Shown here one piece after another: positions 29,927-37,246 of a stretch of DNA of 64,000 bases (the first letter of the stretch is position 1; each line of letters opens with the position of its first letter). The stretch is from 34-65-8 sp963529855. GTDB lineage: Bacteria; Pseudomonadota; Alphaproteobacteria; Sphingomonadales; Sphingomonadaceae. The DNA lies in assembly GCA_963529855.1 (NCBI GenBank), contig CAURZK010000006.1, positions 152,760 through 216,759 on the forward strand, in the 5' to 3' direction. The notes below the pieces were generated by a model that was given only the letters and a program-made list of their open reading frames with translations, did no database searches and was not told the origin of the DNA. Both the position numbers and the translations under genes were made by a program.

Positions 29927-30535
29927 CTAGATCCTTGCCGCTACACCATTGCCTGCGGCGACCGCATCGAGTTCTTCCAGGATGGCGCGATGCGCGGCCT
30001 GATCGTCGGTCGACCGTTGCGGGATCGTACCATCGGTGAGCATGGCGCTGAGCGCAGCGCGCGCACGGCCCACGCGGCTCTTGATGGTGCCGACAGCACA
30101 GCCGCAGATCTCGGCCGCCTCCTCGTAACTAAAGCCGCCTGCGCCGACCAGCAGCAATGCCTCACGCCGTTCGGCCGGCAAAGTCAGCAGGGCCCGGTGC
30201 ATGTCGCTCAAGTGGATCGGTTCTTCCTGTCCCGCGGGCGCAGTCAGAATCCGTTCGGCGGTCGTTTCATCGTATTCGCCGCGGAAGCGATTGCGCCGCA
30301 TGTCGGTGAGATAAGCGTTGCGCAGAATGACGAAGGTCCAGGCGCGCATCGAAGTGCCCGGTTCGAACCGGTTCTGTGCCGCCCACGCCTTGAGCAGCGC
30401 TTCCTGCACCAGATCGTCGGCCAGGTCCGGTCGGCCGCACAAACCACGCGCAAATGCACGCAGGTGCGGGACAACACCCGTCAATTCACGCTTGAAATCG
30501 GCCTTTTCCGCGGCCGTACGCGTTTCGGTGGCCAT
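29927..30535 (-). CDS. ecfG: general stress ECF sigma factor EcfG
   Basis: RNA polymerase sigma factor of the ECF15/EcfG group that drives the alphaproteobacterial general stress response. 202 aa. Region 2 includes PDLADDLVQEALLKAWAAQ and SMRAWTFVILRNAYLTDMRR; region 4 includes LTLPAERREALLLVGAGG and FSYEEAAEICGCAVGTIKSR. ATG at 30535 overlaps the nepR stop by one base (TGATG). Activity is expected to be blocked by NepR until phosphorylated PhyR (32620-33414) sequesters NepR. Transcribed from a GGAAC-N16-CGTT promoter, so autoregulated. Confidence 0.93.
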   Translation of the reverse strand: MATETRTAAEKADFKRELTGVVPHLRAFARGLCGRPDLADDLVQEALLKAWAAQNRFEPGTSMRAWTFVILRNAYLTDMRRNRFRGEYDETTAERILTAPAGQEEPIHLSDMHRALLTLPAERREALLLVGAGGFSYEEAAEICGCAVGTIKSRVGRARAALSAMLTDGTIPQRSTDDQAAHRAILEELDAVAAGNGVAARI

Positions 30536-30687
30536 CAGTTTTTGCGGTCCAGCTTGGCCAGCAGGTCCTTGAAGGTATCGGGCAAGGGTTCTTCCACTAC
30601 GGCGTCATAAAGCTGGCGCAGGCCATCGGCCCATTCGGGCTTGCCGGCCTTTACGCCATGCTGTGATGCCATACTGGCCTGTTGCAT
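30535..30687 (-). CDS. nepR: anti-sigma factor NepR
   Basis: Small anti-sigma factor that binds EcfG in unstressed cells. The conserved NepR helices can be seen in GLRQLYDAVVEEPLPDTF and KDLLAKLDRK. ATG at 30687 is preceded by AAGGGA; the frame is also open to an ATG at 30717 (60 aa). Cotranscribed with ecfG; a near-palindromic hairpin (30756-30780) lies in the predicted leader. Confidence 0.9.
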   Translation of the reverse strand: MQQASMASQHGVKAGKPEWADGLRQLYDAVVEEPLPDTFKDLLAKLDRKN

Positions 30688-30755
30688 TTTCTTTCCCTTG
30701 TCCCTCGCCGTCGCCATGTGCCCTGTCGATCCCGCCCTATTGGAATTGCCGTTAG

Positions 30756-30780
30756 CGTCTCGTCAGTCGCCTGAGAGACG
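30756..30780 (-). other. hairpin in the nepR-ecfG mRNA leader
   Basis: CGTCTCGTCAG and CTGAGAGACG form a stem of about 10 bp with one bulge and a short loop. It lies between the predicted transcription start (about 30792) and the nepR start. A role in mRNA stability or translation is inference only. Confidence 0.4.
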
Positions 30781-30798
30781 TAATGTACCGATCGGGGG

Positions 30799-30823
30799 AA
30801 CGAAGCCGAGACTGTTTTGTTCC
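30799..30823 (-). promoter_or_regulatory. sigma-EcfG promoter of nepR-ecfG
   Basis: On the minus strand GGAAC (30823-30819), 16 bases, then CGTT (30802-30799): a perfect match to the EcfG consensus. It explains autoregulated transcription of nepR-ecfG. The element is an inverted repeat (GGGAAC ... GTTCCC), so a plus-strand reading GGAAC-N16-TGTT (30797-30821) points toward the histidine kinase gene. Confidence 0.85.
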
Positions 30824-30909
30824 CTCGGTTAGGGCGCACGCGCCGGACGGCTAATTTATTTTTTGGAAATGCGGGTTTTCTGGTGCACGCGACGAGTGGA
30901 CAGAGACGG

Positions 30910-32568
30910 ATGGGGGGGCACCGTATCAGGGACTGGCTCGTAAAGTATCCACGTGCTGTGCCGGTGGCACTGTTCCTGTTGGTCGCAGCGGTTACCGCGC
31001 TGAGTGTCTTCGCCATCGAGCGCGGGGAGCACGAGCGGCGGGACGCCTTGCTGCGCGAACGGGCCCAGACGATCGGGTCGGCGATCGAACGCCGTGCCAA
31101 TGCCGCATCCGCCTATCTGCGTGCCGGGGCAGCGCTGTTCGCGACGCAGGAAACGATCCCGCAGCGGCAGTTCCGCGAGTTCGTGGAGGAACTGAGGCTC
31201 GATTCCGATTATCGCGGCGCCGAAGGCATCGGCTGGGCCCGCGCGGTGGACCCCCGCAATCTCGCCGCGTTCGAGGCGACGATGCTCGAACAGGCCCCCG
31301 GCACTTATCGCGTTCGTCCGCGCCCGGGGCCCGGCGATCGCCTGATCGTGCCGGTCACGTTTCTGTACCCTGATACCCAGCGCAACCGGCGGGCCCTCGG
31401 CTTCGACATGTATTCCGAAGCCAAGCGCCGCACGGCGATGGATGCGGCTGTGCGAAATCAGCAACCGACTGCCAGTGGCCGGGTAGTCCTTGCGCAGGAA
31501 GAGCGCGGCAGCGATGCGCCCGGCTTCGTTATCTACATGCCGGTGTTCGACCGGTTCGGCGTCGGCCGCCAGCTGCGCGGCTTCATCTACAGCCCGTTCA
31601 ACGCATCCGATTTCATCGAGGCTGCGCTCAGGAACGAGCCCGAGGATATTCACGGCATCCGTCTTTACGATGGCGATCGGGCCGATGGGCGGCTGATGGC
31701 CGAAGTCAGCCCGACGAGCGAAAGTGGCGGGATTGCGCAGCAAAAGCTGGTCATCGCCAATCGCCCGATGACGCTGGAGGTGGAGGCCGTTCGCACTGCC
31801 CGTCTTTCGGACCTATCGATGCTGACCCTGCTGTTCGGTCTGCTTGTTGCCAGCCTGCTGCTGATCGTGGTGCGGCTGCTGACCCAGCAGGCGAAAGAAG
31901 ACCGGGCTTCGCTGGAATGGCTGGAAGAACAGAACTCGATCCGCGATTCGCTGACGCGCGAACTCAATCATCGGGTCAAGAATTCGCTCGCCAACGTGCT
32001 GTCGATAATTTCGCTGACCCGGCGCAGGGCGGACAAGGTGGACGATTTCGCCGACGGGCTGGAGGGCAGGGTGCGCGCCCTGTCGGCCACGCATGACCTG
32101 CTCACCGATTCGCAATGGGGCATGACAGCGCTGCGCGATGTCGTGGAAACCGAGCTCCGCCCATATCTGGGCGATGACGAGCATACGGTCGAACTGTCCG
32201 GTCCGCCGGTCGAACTGGCACCGAACGACGCCCTGTCGCTGGGCCTGGCTATCCACGAACTGGCGACCAACGCGTGCAAGTATGGGGCGCTCAGCCGGCG
32301 CGGCGGTAATGTTTCGATCCGGTGGAGCCTGCTCGATGAAAATACCGCGCAGCTGGTGTGGCAGGAAGCTGGCGGGCCGCCTGTCTCAGCCGGCCGTACG
32401 CGCGGGTTCGGCACGGACTTGCTGGAGAAGATCGTCGCACACGAATTCAGCCGGCCCATCGAGATCGAATTTGCACCCGAGGGGGTTCGCTGCGTTCTGG
32501 CGATCCCGGTGCGCCGCCAGAGCGACTTCGAAATTCGTGCCCGCTATCGCAAGGGGCAGCCAGCCTAA
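30910..32568 (+). CDS. CHASE-domain HWE-family sensor histidine kinase (PhyK-like)
   Basis: 552-aa membrane sensor kinase. TM1 VALFLLVAAVTALSVFAI near residue 25, periplasmic CHASE domain about 60-290 (RANAASAYLRAGAALF; VTFLYPD), TM2 LTLLFGLLVASLLLIVV near 312, then the kinase core with phosphoacceptor His354 in ELNHRVKNSL and an HWE-type ATPase (IHELATNACKYGAL; LVWQEAGG). Position beside ecfG-nepR and phyR makes it the likely kinase for PhyR. ATG at 30910 has no strong ribosome binding site; the frame is open to 30817. Confidence 0.88.
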   Translation: MGGHRIRDWLVKYPRAVPVALFLLVAAVTALSVFAIERGEHERRDALLRERAQTIGSAIERRANAASAYLRAGAALFATQETIPQRQFREFVEELRLDSDYRGAEGIGWARAVDPRNLAAFEATMLEQAPGTYRVRPRPGPGDRLIVPVTFLYPDTQRNRRALGFDMYSEAKRRTAMDAAVRNQQPTASGRVVLAQEERGSDAPGFVIYMPVFDRFGVGRQLRGFIYSPFNASDFIEAALRNEPEDIHGIRLYDGDRADGRLMAEVSPTSESGGIAQQKLVIANRPMTLEVEAVRTARLSDLSMLTLLFGLLVASLLLIVVRLLTQQAKEDRASLEWLEEQNSIRDSLTRELNHRVKNSLANVLSIISLTRRRADKVDDFADGLEGRVRALSATHDLLTDSQWGMTALRDVVETELRPYLGDDEHTVELSGPPVELAPNDALSLGLAIHELATNACKYGALSRRGGNVSIRWSLLDENTAQLVWQEAGGPPVSAGRTRGFGTDLLEKIVAHEFSRPIEIEFAPEGVRCVLAIPVRRQSDFEIRARYRKGQPA

Positions 32569-32580
32569 ACGCAAGGTATC

Positions 32581-32611
32581 ACCCGCCGCCAGCCGGATGG
32601 CGGCGGCGGGT
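32581..32611. terminator. hairpin between convergent kinase and phyR genes
   Basis: Perfect 10-bp arms ACCCGCCGCC and GGCGGCGGGT around an 11-base loop, between two convergent stops. There is no T-tract on either strand, so it may be a weak or factor-assisted bidirectional terminator. Confidence 0.45.
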
Positions 32612-32619
32612 CAAGGTGA

Positions 32620-33414
32620 TCAGGCGATCGGACGGCTGGAACCGAAGAACAGCGCCTGGCTGATTGCGGTGCGAACCGTAGATTCCTTGAACGGCTTGGT
32701 GACCAGATAGGTCGGTTCAGGCCGGTCGCCGGTCAGCAGTCGTTCCGGATAGGCGGTGATGAAAATCACCGGCACGCTGTCGATCGCGAGAATATCGTCG
32801 ACCGCATCGAGACCCGACGAACCATCGGCCAGCTGGATATCGGCCAGCACCAGTCCCGGAGTGTGCTCGGCCACCACTTCGAGCGCCTGGGTCCGCGTCG
32901 CGGCAGTGCCGCAAACTTCATGCCCGAGCGATGTCACGAGGTCTTCAAGCTGCATCGAGATGAGGGGCTCGTCCTCGATGATGAGCACGCTGGTGGTCGA
33001 TTCGCGGTCGATCTCCGACACTGCTTCTTGAACCAGCGACTGAACCGCGTCTTCCTCCAGATCCATGATCTGCGCGGTCTGCGACAGGCTGAAATCTTCC
33101 AGCGTCGTCAGCAACAATGCCTGCCGGTTGAGCGGCGTGATCGCCCGGAGGCGGTCATGGGCTGCCTGTTCGTGCAGGGTCGTTGCAGTATCGTTATCGG
33201 CGACTTCCAGATAAGCGCTCGACCAGATCTTGTTGAAAGCCCGGTAAAGCGGCACCCGGCCGCCTTCGAGGCTGTTTGCGACATCGCTGTCCGCCAATGC
33301 AGCTTCCAGCGTCTGTCTTACGAAGGCATCACCGGTTGCCTGCGACCCTGTCAGGGCGCGCGCATAACGGCGCAAAAACGGCAGATTTGCGGCGACCTGT
33401 TCACCAAGCGACAT
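32620..33414 (-). CDS. phyR: general stress response regulator PhyR
   Basis: Anti-anti-sigma response regulator of 264 aa. The N-terminal sigma-like domain (residues 1-130: LPFLRRYARALTGSQATGD; TPLNRQALLLTTLEDFSL) mimics EcfG and traps NepR. The C-terminal receiver has LIIEDEPLISM, phosphoacceptor Asp192 in VLADIQLADG, and the lysine in VTKPF. It converges on the HWE kinase gene. A GGAAC-N16-CGTT promoter and a leader hairpin lie upstream, and the start is preceded by AGGGAAGGG. Confidence 0.94.
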   Translation of the reverse strand: MSLGEQVAANLPFLRRYARALTGSQATGDAFVRQTLEAALADSDVANSLEGGRVPLYRAFNKIWSSAYLEVADNDTATTLHEQAAHDRLRAITPLNRQALLLTTLEDFSLSQTAQIMDLEEDAVQSLVQEAVSEIDRESTTSVLIIEDEPLISMQLEDLVTSLGHEVCGTAATRTQALEVVAEHTPGLVLADIQLADGSSGLDAVDDILAIDSVPVIFITAYPERLLTGDRPEPTYLVTKPFKESTVRTAISQALFFGSSRPIA

Positions 33415-33434
33415 GAATTCCCTTCCCTAATCAA

Positions 33435-33456
33435 CACGCCGCCAGATGGCGGCGTG
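33435..33456 (-). other. perfect inverted repeat in the phyR leader
   Basis: CACGCCGCCA, two bases, then TGGCGGCGTG: 10-bp perfect arms. It starts only a few bases after the predicted transcription start (about 33460), so the phyR mRNA would carry a 5'-terminal hairpin. A protective role is inference. Confidence 0.5.
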
Positions 33457-33466
33457 CGCCGGAACA

Positions 33467-33491
33467 AACGCTCGCCCACGTGCTTGGTTCC
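33467..33491 (-). promoter_or_regulatory. sigma-EcfG promoter of phyR
   Basis: Minus-strand GGAAC (33491-33487), 16 bases, CGTT (33470-33467): perfect EcfG consensus, placing transcription start near 33460, about 45 bases before the phyR ATG. Confidence 0.85.
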
Positions 33492-33669
33492 GACCGCGGC
33501 ATCGCAGATGGCACAAGCGCGCGGTAAACCGTGCTGCTGCTCCATAGCGGCCCGCAGCAATCAGCGAAAGCCTCCTGCCGATCACCCAAGCCGCTGGAAA
33601 GCGGGCCCAATTACCATATTCAAAAAATTTTCGCATGGCGGGGAACCGGCTTTTATGCCGTGCATTATC

Positions 33670-33766
33670 TTTTTGTCACCGCCGAGACCCCCCCTCCCGT
33701 CCAAGCGGCTGGTGATACGATCCCGAAAGGCCCCCGCTCCTGATTGGAGCGGGGGCCTTCTTTTTT
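33670..33766 (+). ncRNA. candidate small RNA between phyR and receiver gene
   Basis: A strong plus-strand terminator (33727-33766) has no plus-strand gene before it. A GGAAC-N16-CATT sequence at 33642-33666, one base off the EcfG -10 consensus, sits about 100 bases upstream. Together they suggest a short stress-induced RNA of about 95 bases, like EcfG-controlled sRNAs known from other alphaproteobacteria (e.g. GsrN of Caulobacter). An open frame 33531-33743 shows no coding-like features. Confidence 0.4.
33727..33766 (+). terminator. strong rho-independent terminator
   Basis: Perfect 14-bp stem AAGGCCCCCGCTCC / GGAGCGGGGGCCTT with loop TGATT, then C and six T. Orientation is plus strand; no annotated plus-strand gene ends here, so it marks an unannotated transcript. 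Confidence 0.9.
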
Positions 33767-33850
33767 GTGCTGGCCCAAGTGCGGGCAGCTTCTGATCCAG
33801 GCGCGGGCAGCGCCGCGCCGCCTGAGGTAAAGTCTGGGACGGCCCTAAGA

Positions 33851-34282
33851 TCAGGCGCGAAGTGCACGCAGCCGCGCTATCAGGCCCTTGCGCGCGGGCT
33901 GTGACACCGCATCGATCAATTCGCGGGGGTGATAGGGCTTGGCCAATACCGTGCCGAGTTCTGCGATCTCGGCAGGTATTTCGTGCGGGGCGCCGGTTGA
34001 AAACACGATCCGCGGCGGGCGCGGGCCAATGCTGTCGACCAGTTCCGCGATCGCCCACCCGTCGCTGCGGTCGGCAAGATGCACATCCAGCACGATCGCA
34101 TCGAACCGGTGTTCGCGCAGCAGCGCCAATGCTTCTGCAGTGGACGGACAGAGCCGCACGCCCACTGCACCTGCATCGAGCAGGGCCTGTTCGATATCCA
34201 TCGACAGCAAGGCATCGTCTTCAACCACCAGCACCTGTCCGATCGCCGTCGGTATAGATCGTGCGGGCTTGGCCCTGGGCAT
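33851..34282 (-). CDS. single-domain response regulator
   Basis: 143-aa stand-alone receiver. VLVVEDDALLSMDI holds the acidic pocket, phosphoacceptor Asp66 is in IVLDVHLADR, and the conserved Thr/Lys are in VFSTGAPHE and LAKPYHP. Such receivers next to EcfG loci (for instance SdrG in Sphingomonas, FATGUY type) feed phosphate to or from PhyR, so a role in the same network is likely but inferred. ATG at 34282 has GGAG upstream; an ATG at 34318 would lie almost on the predicted transcription start. Confidence 0.87.
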   Translation of the reverse strand: MPRAKPARSIPTAIGQVLVVEDDALLSMDIEQALLDAGAVGVRLCPSTAEALALLREHRFDAIVLDVHLADRSDGWAIAELVDSIGPRPPRIVFSTGAPHEIPAEIAELGTVLAKPYHPRELIDAVSQPARKGLIARLRALRA

Positions 34283-34327
34283 AGACGTGTTTGCTCCGCG
34301 TGGCCGACGAGTTGGCATCCGCTATCG

Positions 34328-34352
34328 AACCCGCCGAAATCGCTGGTGTTCC
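34328..34352 (-). promoter_or_regulatory. putative sigma-EcfG promoter of the receiver gene
   Basis: Minus-strand GGAAC (34352-34348), 16 bases, GGTT (34331-34328). It differs from the consensus CGTT at one base. It fits a leader of about 40 bases to the ATG at 34282. Confidence 0.55.
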
Positions 34353-34404
34353 CGTGCCAACCACGAATGGCGCCAACCCGTGGCGCGGGCGCCACAAATT
34401 TTTG

Positions 34405-35589
34405 CTACGATCCCGACAAAGGCTTTTGGAGAACGACGTATTCCCGGTTGATCTTGCTATCGATTGTGTCCGCGATCGCCTTCATCCCCTGGTTGTCGTC
34501 CAGGATCCAGCCGATCTCGCCTCGCTGCGAACCATAATGCGCAACCGCATTGCGGCGAATGCGATCGATCAGCATGAAAGCCAGCTGGCTGGCCAGCCGC
34601 GAGTTCTGCAATTCACGCATGACGCCCATCAGCGGCACCCGCATTCCGGCGCCGACGGGCTTGCGCAGCCAGCGCAGCAAGTGGAACCAGCCCAGCGGAA
34701 ACAACCGCCCGTCGATCCGCTGCAGCACGCCATTTATGTCGGGGAAGGTCAGCATGAAGGCGACCGGCTTCCCATCAAGTTCGGCGATCATGTTGAGATC
34801 TTCGCGGATCAACGGCCGCAGCTTCTTGCCGGCATAGGCGATCTCGGCTTCCGTGAATGGAACGAAGCCCCAATTGCGCGACCATGCATCGTTGAGGATG
34901 GCCAGCACGGTGCGCGCCTCTTCGTCCCAGCGGCTCTTGTCGACCGGACGCACGGTGATCCGCGCATTGCGCTCACCCGAGGCGACGATCCGCTGCACCA
35001 GCGGCGGAAATTCGCGCTGCACCTCCAGCTCGTACGTCAGCAGCGTCTTGGCAAGCGTATATCCGGCGCTTTCGATCCATGCGCGATAATGTGCCGGGTG
35101 GTGGCCCATCATAATCATCGGGGGATGGTTCTGGCCGCGTACCAGCAGGCCCGGTTCTTCCCAGATCGAAAGGGAGATCGGGCCCAGCACCCGGGTCATG
35201 CCGTGGCCTCGCAGCCATTCCTCGGCACGGGAGAGCAGGGCATGGGCGACGCTCTCGTCTTCGGCATCGAAATAGCCGAACATGCCGGTGCCCGGGCCAA
35301 AGCCCTGATCGACAGGCATGGCCAGCGCCAGTTGGTCGATGTGCGCGGCGATGCGCCCGACCGGCTTGCCGCCGCGCTCGGCCAGAAACAGCTGCACTTT
35401 GGCATGGCCGAAAAACGGATTCTTGTCCGGGTCTACCAGCTCCATCTGTTCCGAACGGAGCTGCGGCACACTGTTGGGCAGCCGGGCGGCAAAATCCCGG
35501 CCAAGGTCGACGAAGGCCGCGCGCCCGGCCTTGCCCGAAACCGGACGGATACCTATCTCGGCGCGGCTCGGCGATTGCGTGTTCAGCAT
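34405..35589 (-). CDS. GNAT-fold N-acetyltransferase domain protein
   Basis: 394-aa protein of unknown function, recognised from sphingomonads as a large GNAT-like family. The N-terminal half has LFLAERGGKPVGRIAAHID and GMFGYFDAEDE, GNAT-like strands; the C-terminal half has MIAELDGKPVAFMLTFPDI and a final ILDDNQGMKAI segment, so two GNAT-like units may be present. It is divergent from a fatty acid desaturase (35711), suggesting a lipid link; this is inference. Confidence 0.75.
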   Translation of the reverse strand: MLNTQSPSRAEIGIRPVSGKAGRAAFVDLGRDFAARLPNSVPQLRSEQMELVDPDKNPFFGHAKVQLFLAERGGKPVGRIAAHIDQLALAMPVDQGFGPGTGMFGYFDAEDESVAHALLSRAEEWLRGHGMTRVLGPISLSIWEEPGLLVRGQNHPPMIMMGHHPAHYRAWIESAGYTLAKTLLTYELEVQREFPPLVQRIVASGERNARITVRPVDKSRWDEEARTVLAILNDAWSRNWGFVPFTEAEIAYAGKKLRPLIREDLNMIAELDGKPVAFMLTFPDINGVLQRIDGRLFPLGWFHLLRWLRKPVGAGMRVPLMGVMRELQNSRLASQLAFMLIDRIRRNAVAHYGSQRGEIGWILDDNQGMKAIADTIDSKINREYVVLQKPLSGS

Positions 35590-35710
35590 GGGTTAGCCCT
35601 CACTGCGCTTTGCCGCCCAAGTCAAGCAAGGCAGTCGATCACACTGCCCGAGACGAGTCGTTTGTGCCCATAGGCCCAGTTGCGGTAAGGCACGTTCCGG
35701 AAAACAGATC

Positions 35711-36799
35711 ATGACTATGCAGCAGACCATCGACCCTGTGCTCCCCCAGTCGCCCGTGCGCGCGACGCGGGCGCAGTTCGTCCTCAGCGATGACAAGGCG
35801 ATGCTGCGTGCCGCCCGCGATCTGACCAGGGACATCGGAGAAGCGCGCCCCGCGATTTACTGGACCGACATGGTGGTTTCGGCCGGCATCGCTTATGCGG
35901 CGCTGGCGGGGGCAATCCTGATCGCCAACCCGGCGCTGGCGGTCGGGCTGGGTCTGGTCGCGGCGCTGGCGTTCTATCGCGCGCTGATGTTCATTCACGA
36001 GCTCACGCATATCCACCGCGATGCGCTGCCGGGGTTTCGACTCGGCTGGAACCTGCTGGTCGGGGTGCCGCTGCTGACGCCGTCGTTCATGTACGAAGGG
36101 GTGCATACGCTGCACCATGCGCGCACGCGTTACGGCACGCTGGAAGATCCCGAATACCTGCCGCTTGCCCTGATGAAGCCGTGGACGCTGCCGCTGTTCG
36201 TGCTGATTGCATTGCTTGCGCCGGTTGCTCTGCTGCTGCGGTTTGCCGTGCTGGTCCCGATTGGCGCACTGATCCCGGCTGTTCGCAAGCTGGTGTGGGA
36301 GCGTATGTCGGCGCTGTCGATCAATCCGCAGTTTCGCCGCCGCCCACCAGAGGGTGAAATGAAGGCGCGGGTACTGTGGCAGGAAGCGGCCGGTTCGATC
36401 TGGGCGATTACCTTGCTGGCGAGCACCCAGGTGCTCGGCTGGCGGCCGCTGCTCATCGCGCTGGCAGTGCTGTCGGTAACGGCCGTGCTCAACCAGTTGC
36501 GCACGCTGGTGGCGCACCTGTGGGAGAACGAGGGCGAGCCGATGACGGTGACCGCGCAATTCCTCGATTCGGTCAACGTTCCGCCGCCCGGTCGGGTCGC
36601 GGAAATCTGGGCCCCGGTCGGCCTGCGTTATCACGCACTGCATCATCTGATGCCGTCGATGCCCTATCATGACCTGCCCGAAGCGCACAGGCGCATTGTC
36701 GCACACCTCGGGGTTGATTCCACTTATGACGGGGCCAATCACCCGGGCATGTGGACACTCGTAGCCCGGATCGCGCGCAGTACCATGCGTCTGCGCTGA
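35711..36799 (+). CDS. fatty acid desaturase
   Basis: Membrane di-iron desaturase/hydroxylase family protein, 362 aa. Three histidine boxes are present: HELTHIH near residue 97, HTLHH near 134, and HALHHLMPSMPYH near 310. Hydrophobic pairs flank the boxes (SAGIAYAALAGAILIA; LFVLIALLAPVALLLRFAVLV). It modifies acyl chains of lipids or hopanoid/carotenoid precursors; the substrate is unknown. ATG at 35711 (another at 35717). Divergent from the GNAT-like gene. Confidence 0.88.
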   Translation: MTMQQTIDPVLPQSPVRATRAQFVLSDDKAMLRAARDLTRDIGEARPAIYWTDMVVSAGIAYAALAGAILIANPALAVGLGLVAALAFYRALMFIHELTHIHRDALPGFRLGWNLLVGVPLLTPSFMYEGVHTLHHARTRYGTLEDPEYLPLALMKPWTLPLFVLIALLAPVALLLRFAVLVPIGALIPAVRKLVWERMSALSINPQFRRRPPEGEMKARVLWQEAAGSIWAITLLASTQVLGWRPLLIALAVLSVTAVLNQLRTLVAHLWENEGEPMTVTAQFLDSVNVPPPGRVAEIWAPVGLRYHALHHLMPSMPYHDLPEAHRRIVAHLGVDSTYDGANHPGMWTLVARIARSTMRLR

Positions 36800-36806
36800 A
36801 CGTATA

Positions 36807-36842
36807 ATGGCCGCCCCGCCGTTACGCGGGACGGCCATACAA
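36807..36842. terminator. hairpin between convergent desaturase and lipoprotein genes
   Basis: ATGGCCGcCCCG and CGGGaCGGCCAT form an imperfect stem between two convergent stops. T-tracts are poor on both strands. Confidence 0.4.
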
Positions 36843-36859
36843 AGACTGTTGCAGCCGGA

Positions 36860-37180
36860 TCAGTCGGTTTCGACCGTCACCGAAGGGTCGCCGTCGACAT
36901 TGGCGCGAACCCGGGTGTTCGCATCGCCCACATCGGCCGTCACGCCATCCGCATCGATCGTCACGCGGTCGCCCGTATCCTCGACCGGCGGGGTGCCGGG
37001 GGCCGGGGTCGCGCCCATGTCAGCATCGGCCGGCATGGCCGGATCAGCGGGCGCCATTGCTGCATCCTGTGCCGCGGGATCAGCGGCCATCTCGCCATCA
37101 TCCACCGGCGTAGTGTCGCCGCAGGCGGTAAGGGCCAGCGCCAGCGGCGCGGCAGCGAGGACGAGTGCGAGTTTCTTCAT
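36860..37180 (-). CDS. small Asp/Ala-rich lipoprotein, likely in the general stress regulon
   Basis: 106-aa protein with a lipoprotein signal (LALVLAAAPLALALTAC, lipobox LTAC) and an acidic, Ala/Pro/Asp-rich low-complexity body ending in RVRANVDGDPSVTVETD. No known domain. A perfect GGAAC-N16-CGTT promoter lies 33 bases upstream of the ATG and GGAGAA precedes the start, so EcfG control is likely. It follows lptG on the same strand but has its own promoter. Confidence 0.8.
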   Translation of the reverse strand: MKKLALVLAAAPLALALTACGDTTPVDDGEMAADPAAQDAAMAPADPAMPADADMGATPAPGTPPVEDTGDRVTIDADGVTADVGDANTRVRANVDGDPSVTVETD

Positions 37181-37212
37181 GCCGGTTTCTCCATCGGTGG
37201 ACTTGGCGGTTG

Positions 37213-37237
37213 AACGCGGGGCCCTGGCGCCGGTTCC
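37213..37237 (-). promoter_or_regulatory. sigma-EcfG promoter of the lipoprotein gene
   Basis: Minus-strand GGAAC (37237-37233), 16 bases, CGTT (37216-37213), a perfect consensus match in the lptG-lipoprotein gap. Confidence 0.78.
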
Positions 37238-37246
37238 GTCGCCGCG

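Noticed and set aside
33531..33743. 70-aa frame between phyR and the receiver gene
   Set aside because: No ribosome binding site or protein-like composition; it ends inside the terminator stem. The span fits a small RNA better.
34291..35673. 460-aa plus-strand open frame
   Set aside because: Antisense to the GNAT-fold gene, which has coherent domain text; the plus frame is His/Arg/Gln-rich noise.
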